Origin: Nematostella vectensis
Lineage: Eukaryota; Cnidaria; Anthozoa; Actiniaria; Edwardsiidae
Assembly: GCF_932526225.1 (NCBI RefSeq)
Contig: NC_064044.1
Coordinates: forward strand, 5,606,747-5,670,746
Reading direction: 5' to 3'
DNA length: 64,000 nt
Numbering within the stretch: the stretch's first letter is position 1; each line of letters opens with the position of its first letter. Positions 1-13,700 of this stretch are shown piece by piece. A model generated the notes under the pieces. That model saw nothing but the letters and a program-made list of their open reading frames with translations. It was not told where the DNA came from and ran no database searches. Made by a program: the position numbers and the translations under genes.

Positions 1-1834
1 TCAAAAAAGCAATTGGTGTTACAAGTCTGCAAATTGTCCCTTCTATTCCTACTTGTATTAACATAAAATCCAACCAAGAAATTCAAATAAACTTGAGATA
101 AGACTGATTAATGTTCATTTGAGGTGCCTGAAACTCTTTAAAAAAGCACAACACCATTTGTTCTATAAGTAGATAATGCATTTGCTTATAACAAAATTGT
201 GTTGTTGCCACAGCCTAATAGGGGAATTAAATGTCCTCAAAATAGAAATAACTATAAGACTTCATAACACTCAGGCCAATTTCTCACACTCATTATAAAA
301 AGTAATACTTACATTAGTGCACTAAGATGGAATAAAGCTCTTTTTTCTATTTTGTTCATATAGGTGTCAGAATAAAGCTTTCTATTATCTTCTCGGTGTC
401 GAAGCAAATATAATTATGTGTATAAAAATATCAAACAGGACCATTATTTCGCTGTAATACAAAAAAAAATCCTTTTCTAAATCTTAAATTTAATGAATTG
501 TACGATCTGTCATTCGCAAAGTTATCAAGATTGTCAGATCAGAAATCAATTACACAACATTTGCTTTTTTATCAGATGGTTTATAATCATACCTCCGGTA
601 AACGGTTAGAAAAGGGAACCATCCATAAATCATACCGAAACTAGAATGTTTAGATAGAAACGAAATAAACAACATGGAGTAACCAAAGCTTTTGCGGCAT
701 CAATAAAGCGGACTCAAATTACAAGGATCAAATTCAATACTACATATCATAAAATTACGAACATCGGACGATATTTGCTAAAAAATCAAACGATTAAATA
801 AGGACAAGATTGGTTCTTAAAGTTGTTTTAGTCCCCGAGTTTTCACAGCAAGAAATTGCAAACCTACCCCGGAGCCGCGTGACTCATTTTGTTCGTTTCA
901 CGATCCGGCGATACACGCGTCTGATAAAACCTTTAAGATTTACTGAAAGAAAATCGTTGATCCCTCGAAGTTCTACTGGAAGGTGCCCCTTAGTGCTTAT
1001 TCGTTAGCACAGTAGCCATTGGAGTAGTCTTATTGTGGTTTAAAGGCAGATAATCAGCTTCAGGTTTGGCATCTTGCGAGCCGTCTGCGAGTCTACGGTC
1101 GTCAAGGCAAACCACGTACACACGTGACGTCACGCTTCGGATGAAAGAGCTGCCACAGGGAACACAGGCAACCCGAAAGTGATTGTCTTTTCTAATCGAT
1201 TTTTTCGCTATCTGTTAGAGTGGTTTTCAAAATCCCGTGCAACAAAATGTAATTGTTAAGTGTAATATTCAAAAGAGAAAAAGACATTACAGTGTACTAG
1301 TACTAACGGGTTTTTGAAAACCACTCTATCTAGAGATTTTGCTTTGTTTAAATTTTCATTATTCACCGATAATGCTCGTAGACTTCAGAGGCCGGGCGAT
1401 GCCCTCGTCAGCATTCACTCGTCTAGATTTCTCTGAGCCCGAAAAGCTCCCACTCAGGCCGCTCTAAATAAGCGACATTGGGGCGGGGGGTTCAAATGGG
1501 CTGGCGGCGTAAAAATCTCGCTTCGCTCGGAAAACTCTCGGGGCCTCTGGTTTCCAGGGTAACATTTGACAGTTTTGACTATTGCTCAAAGATTCATTCA
1601 GTCTTCTTCGAAGAGAACAAACACTCACTCATGGAGTAAATTATTTGATCTAAGATTGTTGATCAATTGCATTGACACATAAATTTCGTTTACTTGGCAT
1701 TTACTTTTTTTCCCATTGCTTCAACTTTCAGTACCCCCTCAAATCCAGAATAAATAAAAGTTGGAGTGCAGGGTTTTGCAGTAAGAGGCATTTCTGTGCT
1801 TTAACAACAACAACAACTCTATACAGCAATTTGC
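1..1834. other. Downstream flank of RPLP0, no gene seen
   Basis: No coding exon with supporting splice sites or a recognisable protein was found on either strand. The stretch is AT-rich up to about 800. From about 850 to 1560 it is richer in CpG and includes a perfect CRE-like palindrome TGACGTCA at 1125-1132, so a promoter of a gene lying to the left is possible but unproven. A short inverted-repeat element sits at 1216-1328 and is listed separately. Confidence 0.5.
1216..1328. mobile_element. Short inverted-repeat element (MITE-like)
   Basis: Two 23-bp arms (1216-1238 and 1306-1328) are reverse complements with one mismatch and begin TAGAGTGGTTTTCAAAA. They enclose about 67 bp without coding capacity. 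This is the layout of a non-autonomous DNA transposon. The flanks could hold a TA duplication, which is too short to be sure of. No second copy was noticed in the window. Confidence 0.6.
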
Positions 1835-1840
1835 TTTATT
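1835..1840 (-). terminator. Poly(A) signal of RPLP0
   Basis: On the minus strand this reads AATAAA. It lies about 60 bases downstream of the RPLP0 stop codon at 1899-1901, the right position for a short ribosomal-protein 3' UTR. Cleavage would be expected 10-30 bases further on, near 1805-1825. Confidence 0.6.
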
Positions 1841-1898
1841 CATCACTGCTGAGATATTACAGTCTACAGTGCGCATAACCATGGTTGAGATGAAGAGG

Positions 1899-4800
1899 CT
1901 AGTCGAACAAGCCAAAGCCCATGTCGTCATCACTCTCCTCCTCCTCCTCAGGCTCCGCCTTCTTCTCCTCGGCAGCAGCAGGGGCAGCAGTTTCTGCAGC
2001 GGGTGCAGCCACAGCGAATGCACTGGGATCAGCAAGGAAGGCCTTCAGCTGTTGGCAAAGTGAACATTTGATTAGAACAAAGTAAGAGAGTTGTTTCAAT
2101 TTTTGTATCAAATGACACGACGAAAAAAAAAAAAAAACAATTCGCGACAGAGAAAGAAGGCACGATTTCTTACAATGGCCACCGGTTCCTTGTAATCCAG
2201 ACTGATTTTCAAAACACAAATAACGTGAGGCCGAAATGCATATACCCTGATTTTGGCTTTTTCAGATATTTTTTTCCTTTACCATCCTTGAGCTATGTAT
2301 GGGCTCAGGGACGAAAAGCTCAAATTTTAACGACCAATTACAAAAAGCCGCATCAATTTTTAAAAAAAGTCGCATTTGATATTTTGTTTGATATTACTCA
2401 ATAAGTACTTATTAGATGTGAAATGAGCTTATTTGAAGCGTCATTTCATGCTTTTCCATCATGTTATTCCAAATACAAATTCTTTACTGAGATTTCGAAC
2501 TCTGTTTAATAATTTTAAACTGCTAAACCACTCCCTGGCTTCCGTAATTCAAACTAACAGAACTACATCTTGTGCTTTTGCAGTAGATGGGTCAGTGTCT
2601 TGGCAAGAGGTGGCATTATGTAAATTAAAACCATTTCAATGCAAAAGTTTCATAGATTTTCTATGGCGTGGCGTAATAATGTAGGAAGAATTCAATTAAT
2701 TAGATAGAAACTCACCTTTTCCACCTGTGGGAACTCAATGTCGGTCTCGACAGCAACAGCAGCAATATTCTGTCAACCCCCCCCCCCAAAAAAAAAAAAA
2801 AACGTTAGTAACTGCAAACAGTCTCTCGCTTTCATAATATCCTTCAATGTTTTCTTTGTCTCTCATACTGTTGTGGGAATATAGTTTTTCCTCAAGAAAG
2901 TTAGGTCCACTACTCTTGATATATTTGACTAATCATAGAGACAGCTTTCTACCAGCGCTATTCTTCTTGTAAGCCAACTGACCTTGAATCCGTTGATGAT
3001 GGAGTGAGGTACAGACACAACAGTGGGGTAACCAATTTCCAGACAGACAGATGCAACATTGGCAATTCCCTGCGTAAATAGCAACAAATGTTATCCACTT
3101 AATTCCTATACTGAGATATAGCCCTCAGTCATGCAGGATGCAAGGGGTTTTGAATATGAAACGACAAAACATAGGCACCTACTGTAGAACAACAAATGTG
3201 CAAGTCTTAATAACTCTCATGCTATATAGAGGCAATTTTTCCTGATATAACAAGCCTAAATCTTACCATGCGGAAGCGAGCAAGAATGTCATCATTGGTG
3301 ATATCAAGCACGCTTGGGTCAAAGACGCTGCCTGACTCGTACACTGTAAAATATATTACATTTGTGAAAAGAGCTGAGCCATGTTAAAAGAGATTGCAGG
3401 GTCATATTGATGGAATTTGTCTCCGGTTGGCTAGGAATTTGAGCTGCTTAAAGCCACATTGTCACCAGTTTACTTCTGGAGGTCCGACGGAAACCTCAAC
3501 CGTTAAAAGACAAAAGAACCTATTAAAATCCAGAAATTAAACAGGCCATCCGCTCTAAAGTATCAATCACATCCTTAAGGAAACTTCCAATAAATACACT
3601 TTCAATATTTTCTTATATTTTTCGCGTTTTCCGTTAAAAATCATCGGAGATTGTTACGTAATCTACCGAAAGTAAACTGGTGACAATGCGGCTTTAAATG
3701 TTGGACATAGCCATAACTGGATTTTTACTGTTCTCCAGTTGTCACTTGGGGTATCTACTGCCATTTGATTTGAATTACAAATTTCAAGCACAAACATAAA
3801 CATATATCAACCTTAAAGTCAGTGCAAGGTACAGTGAGAATGTCAAAAAAAGAGCAGACAACGGTAATAAAAAAAAAAACATGGGCAATAATCTCGACTC
3901 AGTGATTTCTATGTAACAATGTTATTGTTACTGTGATTTGTTATAACCAGACAGAGTACAAACAAGCTAAAGATGAGCTGCATACATTTTCAACCCTGTG
4001 TTAATCTTTGGCTTATTACGGTGATTGTCATAGTGGATAATTATCAAGATGAATGCAGTGATTTTACCTTGGCAAATCTGAAGACCATATGAGAAAGGAG
4101 AGATCTTCAACATGTTCAACAGAGTGGACTCTGAAGCTCCTACTTTCTCATCCTTCTTGATCAAGTGAACGTCATTGATGATTTCAATAGTTCCCCTGGC
4201 AATCTTGGTGGGAATGGCCAAGGCCTGGAAGAATGAGGTCTTCTCAGGGCCAAGACCTGTGTTTCCAGCAGGGACAAACACATCAATGGGGGCAATGACT
4301 CCTGCTTTGGCAGGGGCTGCCACTTTGTTTTCCATAATGATTTTGCGCACATCTGCAAGGTCCTCCTTGGTGAAGACGAAGCCAATGTTGCCTTTAATGT
4401 GGGGGAGAAGCCTTTATAGACAAATACACAGTCAAAGAACATAAGTCTTTTCGAACTTTAATCCATCTCCAAAATAAGAGTTTAAGGATAATGGCTGCAC
4501 AATTGCCATTCTTTAGTGGGTTAGCTTACTTCTCCAGGTCTGGGTTGTTCTCTAGATGACCACGGATGGCTTTGCGGATCATGGTGTTCTTTCCCATAAG
4601 CACCTCCCCCTGGCCACGGAGAGACTGACGGATGGTCTGCATCTGTTTAGACCCGACATTGTCTACGCCAACAAGGAAAAGCTTGGGATACTCATCCAGG
4701 TATTGCTGAAGGTAAACATGACATGGAGGTTAGAGGGTGTGTTATACACCTTTTAAACTGAAGGCCTACAAAACCTTGAGATTTGCTTTTGTTTCAGCCT

Positions 4801-6371
4801 TTTTCCTATTGTTTGCCAAAACTGGGAGATTAGGAGATCTTCGGTGCATGACTGGTAGGTTAAACGTAAAATCTTGAGAATATGGATAAGAAATATAGTA
4901 TGTTTATCTGGCAGAGTTGTTGAATATATAATTTTTTTTCTTCATAGGAAATTAAGTAAATTCTATAAAGACAAGGGAATTCAACAGTAAATTTCACAAG
5001 AAAATTGATATAGTTTTTCAAGTAAAATTTCATGTTGAATTCACGAAACAATTACAATTATTCTTGAATCCTAGGGTCAAATTCTTTTTATGGTCAAAGA
5101 GATTTTAATGTGCTGTTTTTAGTTGGCAAAAAAGCCATTTTGTAGTAGTTATTTTACCAGCCAATGAAATGCAAGCAGTGTTTTTACATGCAATCTAATA
5201 CGTTCAGAAAGCTGAAATTATTTTGTTTTTAAGAAAAAGAGACATTGGTGTGATGGAGGCATCTTTATTTTCAATGGTACAATTAATAGCTGGAAATTTA
5301 TTGGATTGAGCACAAACGCCTTAAGACGTAATCGCCTCACGAAATCTGTGAGGATTCCTAGTTCTAATCTGAGATGAGGAAAGTTGACAGATCGATACAG
5401 AAAAGAGTTTTCCTTTTAAAACATGTGTCTGTTCAAATTTAGAGGAAGCCAGTTGTGGTACAAGAATTTTACGCTTGGTGGGTAGCAACTTTGGTGCTTT
5501 TTTCTGGTGTTGTAGCTCATCATCCACTCTACAAATTCTTGAATTTCGTTTAAAACTTATGTAACAATTGTATTTTCATTCATGGTTTCTGTCTTTTCTG
5601 CTGCAAGAGCAGTCATGTCACTTTTTTGACTTTCAACACTATTTGTGTCCTAGTCGCAAGAGTCGAAGGCTTGGAAAGTTTGAACGAAAATTTTTCAACT
5701 TCTGGTGAATTCAGACTAATTCTCAGGGTGAAAGTTTCTTCCTAAACAAATCATTTGATTCATCCATGGCAGAATTAGTTTTACGAGAACTTTGATCTTC
5801 TCAGCTTATGTTTGAAAGATATGATTCACGTTGGGAAAAATTTTGTGGAACACCTGTGCTTTTGATTGAATTCCCCCCCAAAATCTCACTCTGTTTTGAC
5901 CAATGTGAATGTGTGTAAAAATTTGACGATAGGATTCTAAAATAAATTCAGGATATCTATGGTTATAAATAAGGAAAATTCAAATTCATATAAGCAAAAA
6001 AGCTGTTAAATTTCATATCCTGTGGGGATACTGGTTAGTCTAAAGATTAAAGCCACATTGTCACCAGTTCACTTCCGGTCGATTACTAACGGATTATTAA
6101 CTGATTATTAACGGAAAACGCGAAAAATAATTCAAAATATGGAAAGCAGTGTGTCTATTGGAAGTTTCTTTGACGATGTGATTGATAATTTAGAGCGGAT
6201 GGCCTGTTGAATATCTCTGATTCTAATAGATTCTTTTGTCTTTTAACGGTTGATGTTTCCGTCTGACCTCCGGAAGTAAACTGGTGACTATGCGGCTTTA
6301 AATAGACCCATACTTACAATGATCTTGAGGAAATAGTTTGACTTCCAAGTTGCCCTGTCTTCCCTGACCAT
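1899..6371 (-). CDS. RPLP0: 60S acidic ribosomal protein P0 (uL10), 7 coding exons
   Basis: Joining 6318-6371, 4530-4705, 4068-4411, 3267-3343, 2983-3069, 2716-2769 and 1899-2048 (minus strand, all GT-AG, phases consistent) gives 313 aa. Human P0 is 317 aa. Start [18 protein letters not shown] matches the family start. Downstream motifs include [91 protein letters not shown] and [10 protein letters not shown]. The end is an acidic tail closing in [11 protein letters not shown], the signature shared by P0, P1 and P2 that contacts GTPase translation factors. P0 binds 28S rRNA and two P1/P2 dimers to form the lateral stalk of the large subunit. The start codon is the only ATG in the first coding exon. 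Intron 1 holds a TTAA-flanked transposable element that ends 16 bases from the donor of exon 1, and the exon 3/4 intron holds another. No internal stop was seen. Confidence 0.97.
3448..3697 (-). mobile_element. TTAA-flanked MITE, family A, copy 1
   Basis: Inverted ends start TTAAAGCCACATTGTCACCA and close with the reverse complement, with TTAA at both edges. The ends run on into a GTTTACTTCCGG-like stretch. The interior is shared with copies at 6047-6301 and 24134-24384, including a segment reading TTTAGAGCGGATGGCCTGTT in the other orientation. It has no coding capacity. TTAA targets are typical of piggyBac-type elements, but that assignment is inference. It lies in an RPLP0 intron. Confidence 0.85.
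6047..6301 (+). mobile_element. TTAA-flanked MITE, family A, copy 2
   Basis: Same TIRs and same interior as the copy at 24134-24384, same orientation, and inverted relative to the copy at 3448-3697. It inserted in RPLP0 intron 1. Its right TTAA ends 16 bases before the exon at 6318, so it abuts the 5' splice site of that minus-strand exon. Confidence 0.87.
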
Positions 6372-7711
6372 TTTGATTTGGTAAAGGATTGCGCACTTCG
6401 CGTTTAAAGACAGGTGTTAGTTACAGTTCTACAAAGAGAAAGAAACAGCTTTCTTATTATACTTTTTGAGATACTTCCTCACCCTCAATCTCAGGTTGAG
6501 ATTGAGCTCGAGTCATCAGGTTTGTCCTAGTAGCGACGGGACAAGCAAACTATATTACATTCAAATCAAGGAATGAAATCCAGCAGTTCATTCGGTTACA
6601 TACGCCCAGAGGCCCTTAAAATCATGATAAATACTAATTTAAAGCAAACATAATTTCAGTGAGCGCCTATATCACTTTCTTCGATGAAGATAAGGAACAA
6701 ATTGTGTTGGGGTATCTTTAATACACGTAGCAGCCTTGGTCATGAAAAGTGCTTCAGAATTGTTCTAAAATTACAAAGACGGCCGTAATAATAAAAGATT
6801 AAAGGATGAAAATTCTCAATGATGTGATGGAACCGGCGAAATTAGGTAAAATAATAAGGGGAACTTTAAAAAAATGCGAAAACTCCTGAGCGTATAACAT
6901 ACCGACCACTAACCTGAGGGAACTTGAAAGAAAGAGAAATTTCACGTGGCCGCCTCGGCAGATATCCCATAATTTCCGTAGATCCGACAACGTATCGACT
7001 GCGCCATAAATCAGTCAATTTCCATCCGGAAAAGTTTCGATGGCGGGCCCTTGAGGAGAGGTCTGCGTGTAAAAGTTCACTTATTTATTTTTTTATTTTT
7101 ATGAATAATCTAGAAACTCTTCGTTTGAGCACAGCTTGAAGAAGTTTAGGCAGGTTACTTTATGGAAATTTATTTAAGGCCTTGAAAACAAGATTTATTC
7201 CATAGTTTCAACAACGCGCAAAACACGGAATTGAAAATCGACTACTTGCCGAAGTTCTGGTATGTGTTGAGACAAGATTTCAACAGAATGCTGTGCTTTT
7301 ATTTTCATTATAGCCACCTTGAATAACATGCAGCTCAGGTATAGCTGTCTTAGATATATTGCATCGAGAATAAGTGGTGACTGCCCGCACAAAGGAGTAT
7401 GTGTCCAGTACCCACGTGGATCAACGAAAATTTGATGACAGAAAATTTTGGCGGTTTAATCGGCCGTGTTTGGGCAATATTTCCACTTCCATTTATTTTA
7501 AATTATATTCATTATCGCCATTTGCAACATTTGAACATCGGCGGCAAAACTGCCCCACCCACCCCCCACAGGGCATTTGTAGTGAAGTTCCATGCATGTG
7601 AGTCATTGTATTTTGAATCAGAGTTCAATGTCAATCTGCTTATTTGCATATGCATTGCTAGATAGTAGACAAGTACACCTATTTCAAAGCAGGTATCTTC
7701 CAGGTACCATC
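6318..7711. promoter_or_regulatory. Divergent 5' region between RPLP0 and the pseudouridine gene
   Basis: On the minus strand a pyrimidine-rich acceptor lies at 6429-6430, upstream of the RPLP0 ATG. Further upstream, a short sequence at 6914-6936 reads CTCTTTCTTTCAAGTTCCCT and ends CAG before a GTTAGT donor. A C start followed by an unbroken pyrimidine tract is the 5' TOP motif of ribosomal-protein mRNAs, so 6936 is the inferred start site and 6914-6936 an inferred noncoding first exon. Toward the plus-strand gene, acceptor-like CAGs lie at about 7691 and 7702. No TATA box was recognised. The start sites themselves are inference. Confidence 0.45.
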
Positions 7712-10700
7712 ATGTGGAGGAGTCTATTAAAAGCACTCAACACTCGTCATCCAGGCTTTCGATGTCTAAGCTTCACCCCCCTAGGTGCGTCACCTCAACT
7801 CTCACCCGAGCTGTTGAGTAAGAAAGTGATTCAACCACTCCTCCAAGTTCACCCTGAAGTTGCTGACGCCATCACTCTCAAGAATCCTGTCGTGGCATTG
7901 GAGTCGACGATCATTACGCATGGGATGCCTTACCCTGAGAATTTAAAGTAAGATTTGTTTTAAATAAGTAAAATGATAGTTATGTAGATTTGAAAAAAAA
8001 AATTATTTGCAGAGTTGTAACATCTCAATGGCTAAACCTTAAAAAAAACCTTTGGTATTTGCTTTAGGTTTTAATATTTTTGTTTTTTATGCATTTTTTC
8101 AACTAAAACATGGACATTTTTGTTGTCTAGATGATCTAGCAGATTTTTTTAGCCTTGATCCCTTTAAAGTTTTTCAAACCTGATTAAATCCTTTGATTTT
8201 TTTATTTTTATGGTTCATGTGGCCCCCTTGATTTCCCTCTGCCCAATTTTGTTAGAATGGCTAGAGATGTCTGTGGTGTTGTGAGAGACAATGGTGCTGT
8301 TCCAGCTACGATAGCCATCTTGGATGGTCAGATCCATGTAGGTAAGTGATGCTTGGCATGAAACAATTAGTAGATTTGGAGGTTAGCTTTGGGCTTTAGA
8401 TGTTTTTTTTCTGGCAAGAAGAAAACAACAACAACAACAAAAACAAATGTAATGTATTGATAAATAAATGTCCTACCAATGACATTCGGTTACCCTTTTG
8501 GCATTTAAACCTTTAAAAATAATTTGCCCTCCTGTAAATATCCTAAATTATATGTTTTTTTAGGGATATGCTATGTATGAGATGGGTGATCCATGAAAAC
8601 TTTTTTAAGCCTGAATACTCCTGTACAAATGACTTCCTTTTTTTCTTGTGGCGTAGGACTGACTGATGACAAACTCAAGAAACTTGCACAAGCAGGCCAG
8701 AATGCAGTCAAAACATCCAGACGAGACCTTCCTTACGTACTGAGCAAGGTAATGTAATTAAGTCTTTCATTGCCATAACGCCCTGAGACGCCTGTAAAAT
8801 ATAGGCCCAACTCCAAAACGTCAAAAATGCAAACTAAACATCACCAGACCCGGATACTCATAGATTCATCAAAGGCATAGACGACCTTCAAAAGCGCATC
8901 CAAGCAATGTAATAGAATTGACTCTTTTGTCAAAATACCAACCTTAATTTCTGACCAATTCGTAAACAAATGCTAAAACTTTGAAGCATTTCTTACGAAA
9001 AAAGACACAATATTCCGAACTACAAATAGAGACAAGCAAACACAGATCAAGTCACCAATAGCTACCTTTTTTGTGCTCCGTCAGGTCCTATTTTACAGCA
9101 ATCAGTCACAATAATCAATGCTAGAACCTCCATTAGAAGCGAGTCACCATGTTTAGCCTATTTTGCATGCCTGCACTGCATCATGGGAGTCTTAGAAACA
9201 CCTTGACAGACAGGCGGGCAATCTCCTCACCCAGAATCATAACAGTTTTTTTTATAACTCTCTTTGCCCCGAAGCCAAACAAAACATTTCCAAGTCCAAG
9301 GAACCCAGAATAAGCCTGAAAACAATTTTTGAATAAGGTTGGGTAGCAAAGATGGCCCACATTGAAGAGTATGAGGCCATTCACCCAAAAATTCCTTTCT
9401 CACTTCGTGAAGCCCAGACAAGGAATTATCCCATTGAATCAACCTCAGCGTGCAAACATCCATAAGCACAGAATTAATAAGGCACTCTCCAGATGTGAAA
9501 AAGCTGAAATATTTAAGCAAATTACAAGCAAAACTGTTGTAAGCAACAGGCTGTAGCAGTACCGTCGCTTGAAAGAAAAGGCACCGCAGTGCATTGTTGG
9601 AAACTTCAAGGCATACCGTCTTGGGTCAGCGGTAGCTTAGCTTAACTGGTAGTGTTGGACTTGAAATAGGGGGGGAGGTTTCTGTTTTCAGTCTGTTTTT
9701 CTTACAATGTTGCTCAAAAGTACCCAGGAGTGAAAGGGTTAATATGATGTTTAGGGAGCAGTCACTAATTACTGGGAGGGGGGCGGCAAATTTGTAGGGG
9801 GGGCCACATTTTTTGGGGCGCTCATTTAGGGAGGGCAAATTTTTTGGGGCTGTCATTTAAGGGGGGGGCACATTTTTTTAGGCTGTCCTTAGAGGGGGGG
9901 GTCAGATTTTTTTTGGGACTCAAATTTAAGTCTGGTTTTAATATAATACTGAGCAAGAGAGTCATTGTTGAAATGAAAATTTTATTCAGTTCACAATGTT
10001 ATTGTATATCTAGTTCCATATTGTTCAGGTACCAATCTTGTATTTATATAGATAAATTTTGAGAAACCCTCTCACTGTTGACAGACAAAGCTGCCCGTTC
10101 AAATCAGTCGAACAAAACGAATACTTTAAAATGTTGCAAAACCTAGACTCAAATGTCTTTGTTAAAATTGTCGACGAGATAGTTGTTTTCTATCGACACC
10201 AGTATTTGTTGTTTATCTATGTGCCACTCTTAAACTAGCGAAAGTGAAGGTTCATACTTAAATTAAATTGGACAAAAGTGCCATGCTAGCTGATCTATAT
10301 TTAAGTAAAGGTTATATTCAGCTATACTCAGTATGTATATAAAGTCTCTGTGGTTTTTTTGTTACAAATGTAGAGGTGGTGGTGGTGAGGGGGTGGTTGC
10401 AAATTTTGAGGTGTCCGGTCTAGGGGTGGGGGGATCACAATTCTTTGGGCTTGGATTTGAGGGGGGGGGGAATTTTTAGCCCAAGGTTTTGCAAAATTGC
10501 TACCCCCCCCCCCCCCCCCCCTTCCAGTAATTAATGACCACTGCCTTACTGTTGGTTCATGGTTTGGATGATAATGTGTTATTATAGCAGTGTAGTGATT
10601 ATGTAATCTGATTATGTTTGTTTATGGGGTTATACAGGCGGGGTGCACCACAACTGTTTACACGCCAATTAACCGGGTAATTATGAGCTGAAAGCTCAGG

Positions 10701-13700
10701 GCTTAGAGCATGTGTGCAACCATTTTTACAATTTTAGCTACACAAAGCCTTTTAGTTAAATCAGTGCACACTTAAACAGACTCCAAGGTTGACTTTACAA
10801 TAAAGTTGCCACATGTTTATGCATTGCTGTCTCATTGCAGGGTCTCATATGTGAAACTGCAGTATCAGGGAAATGAGTCCTGCCCATGTTGGTGGGATCC
10901 CTGTGTTGAATATGTTGCTCTGTTATTGCATGGTCTCATTGCTGGATCTACAGTATCATGAAATGAGTCATGCCCATGTTTTTGGGATCCCTGTGTTGAA
11001 TAATGTTGCTCTGTTATTGCATGGTCTCATGGCTGGGACCACAGCATCAGGGAAATGAGTACTGCCCATGTTATTGGGATCCCTGTGTTGCTCTGTTATT
11101 GCATGGTCTCATGGCTGGACCTACAGTATCAGGGAAATGAGTGCTGCCCATGTGAATGGGATCCCTGTTTTGAATAATGTTGCTCTTTATTGCAGGGTCT
11201 CATGTGGAACTGCAGTATCAGGAAAATGAGTCCTACCCATGCTATTGGGATCCCTGTGTTGAATAATGTTGCACTGTTATTGAAGGGGCTCATGTGAAAC
11301 TGCAGTATTAGGGAAATGAGTCCTGCCCATGTTATTGGGATCCCTGTGTTGAATAATGTTGCACTGTTATTGCATGGTCTTATGGCTGGGACCACAGCAT
11401 CAGTGATTTGAGTGCTGCCCATGTGGATGGGATCCCTGTGTTGAAAAATGTTGCTCTGTTAATGCATGGTCTCATGGCTGGGACCACAGCATCAGGGAAA
11501 TGAGTGCTGTCCATGTGAATGGGATCCCTGTGTTGAATAATGTTGCTCTGTTATTGCAGGGACTGATGGGTGGGACCACAGTTTCAGGCACAATGATTGC
11601 TGCCCATAAGGCTGGGATCCCTGTGTTTGTCACCGGTGGGATAGGAGGAGTTCACAGAGGGGCGCAAGAATGTAAGTTCTGTAGATCAAATAACCAATCA
11701 ATCAATTGATAGATCAATTAATAATTTAATCAACCAACCAACTAATTAATGTTCAATCAATCAGCCAGTCAATCCAAATGTGATTTTGCTGTCAGTAGCG
11801 CATGTTACTCATTGTGCTCAAGTGATAAATCTGATGGTCATTAAAGGTCAATGGCAATCATTTATCAATGGGAGATCAATGGCATAAAAATATGTGGCCT
11901 TCTATTGATTGCATATTGATTTTTCACATATTTGCTTGTTGTTGTGATCTTTGATTAGAGCAGGATTCATTGTTGCGCGACCTGCCAGAATCCAAAATAC
12001 CTTTCTCCGTTTGGGAATAGTGCGTAGTCAATCAAACCAAACAATTAAAACCAGACAAACCGCCCCAAAGCTTGTGTCTGACTATGCGCTATTCCCAAAC
12101 TAGACATGGATTTTGGATTCACCAAGGTTGCGCAACAACGAATTTGGACGTAAAGATGATTGCTCAATACAATCAGTATAAATTTACTTTTATTGACAAA
12201 TATTGGCTCATTGATTGTATTTCACATACATCATCATTTTTTATTGATTAAGCTCACCCAGCATTTAACAGTAATAAAGGCTCTGTTTAGTTATAGACAG
12301 ATAACATATTGATACATCTGTTGATTTTTTATGCAGCCTTTGATGTGAGTGCAGACCTAACTGAGTAAGGCAGGACACCCAAAGCTGTTCTGTAGACAGA
12401 TAACGATTATTGATGCATCATTCTGTTGATTTTCTATGTAGCATTTGATGTGAGTGCAGACCTGACTGAGTTAGGCAGGACACCCATAGCTGTGGTGTAG
12501 ACATATAACATTATTGATGCATCATTCTGTGGGTTTTCTGTGTAGCATTTGATGTGAGTGCCGACCTGACTGAGTTAGGCAGGACACCCATAGCTGTGGT
12601 GTAGACATATAACATTATTGATGCATCATTCTATGGGTTTTCTATGTAGCATTTGATGTGAGAGCAGACCTGACTGAGTTAGGCAGGACACCCATAGCTG
12701 TGGTGTAGACAGATAGCATATTGATGCATCATTCGGTTGATTTTCTATGTAGCATTTGATGTGAGTGCAGACCTGACTGAGTTAGGCAGGACACCCAAAG
12801 CAGTGGTATAGACAGATAACATATTGATGCATCATTCTGTGGGTTTTCTATGTAGCATTTGATGTGAGTGCAGACCTGACTGAGTTAGGCAGGACACCCA
12901 TAGCTGTGGTGAATACAGATAACATTATTGATGCATCATTCTATAGGTTTTCTATGTAGCATTTGATGTGAGTGCAGACCTGACTGAGTTAGGCAGGACA
13001 CCCATAGCTGTGGTGTAGACAGATAACATTATTGATGCATCATTCTGTGGGTTTTCTGTGTAGCATTTGATGTGAGTGCCGACCTGACTGAGTTAGGCAG
13101 GACACCCATAGCTGTGGTGTATACAGATAACATTATTGATGCATCATTCGGTTGATTTTCTATGTAGCATTTGATGTGAGAGCAGACCTGACTGACTTAG
13201 GCAGGACACCCATAGCTGTGGTGTAGACAGATAGCATATTGATGCATCATTCGGTTGATTTTCTATGTAGCATTTGATGTGAGTGCAGACCTGACTGAGT
13301 TAGGCAGGACACCCATAGCTGTTGTGTAGACAGATAACATTATTGATGCATCATTCTGTGGGTTTTCTATGTAGCATTTGATGTGAGAGCAGACCTGACT
13401 GAGTTAGGCAGGACACCCAAAGCTGTGGTGTAGACAGATGACATTATTGATGCATCATTCTGTGGGTTTTCTATGTAGCATTTGATGTGAGTGCAGACCT
13501 GACTGAGTTAGGCAGGACACCCAAAGCTGTGGTGTATACAGATAACATTAATGATGCATCATTCTGTGGGTTTTCTATGTAGCATTTGATGTGAGTGCAG
13601 ACCTGACTGAGTAAGGCAGGACACCCAAAGCTGTGGTGTATACAGATAACATTATTGATGTATCATTCTGTAGGTTTTCTATGTAGCATTTGATGTGAGT

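Noticed and set aside
9227-9520. Minus-strand 97-residue frame in intron 3 of the pseudouridine gene
   Set aside because: The Trp/Cys-rich composition is odd, but no family was recognised and the surrounding sequence looks like decayed repeat.
9630-9700. Possible tRNA or tRNA-derived SINE (GGTAGCTTAGCTTAACTGGTAG)
   Set aside because: It resembles an A box, but no B box, T-arm or closing acceptor stem could be found.
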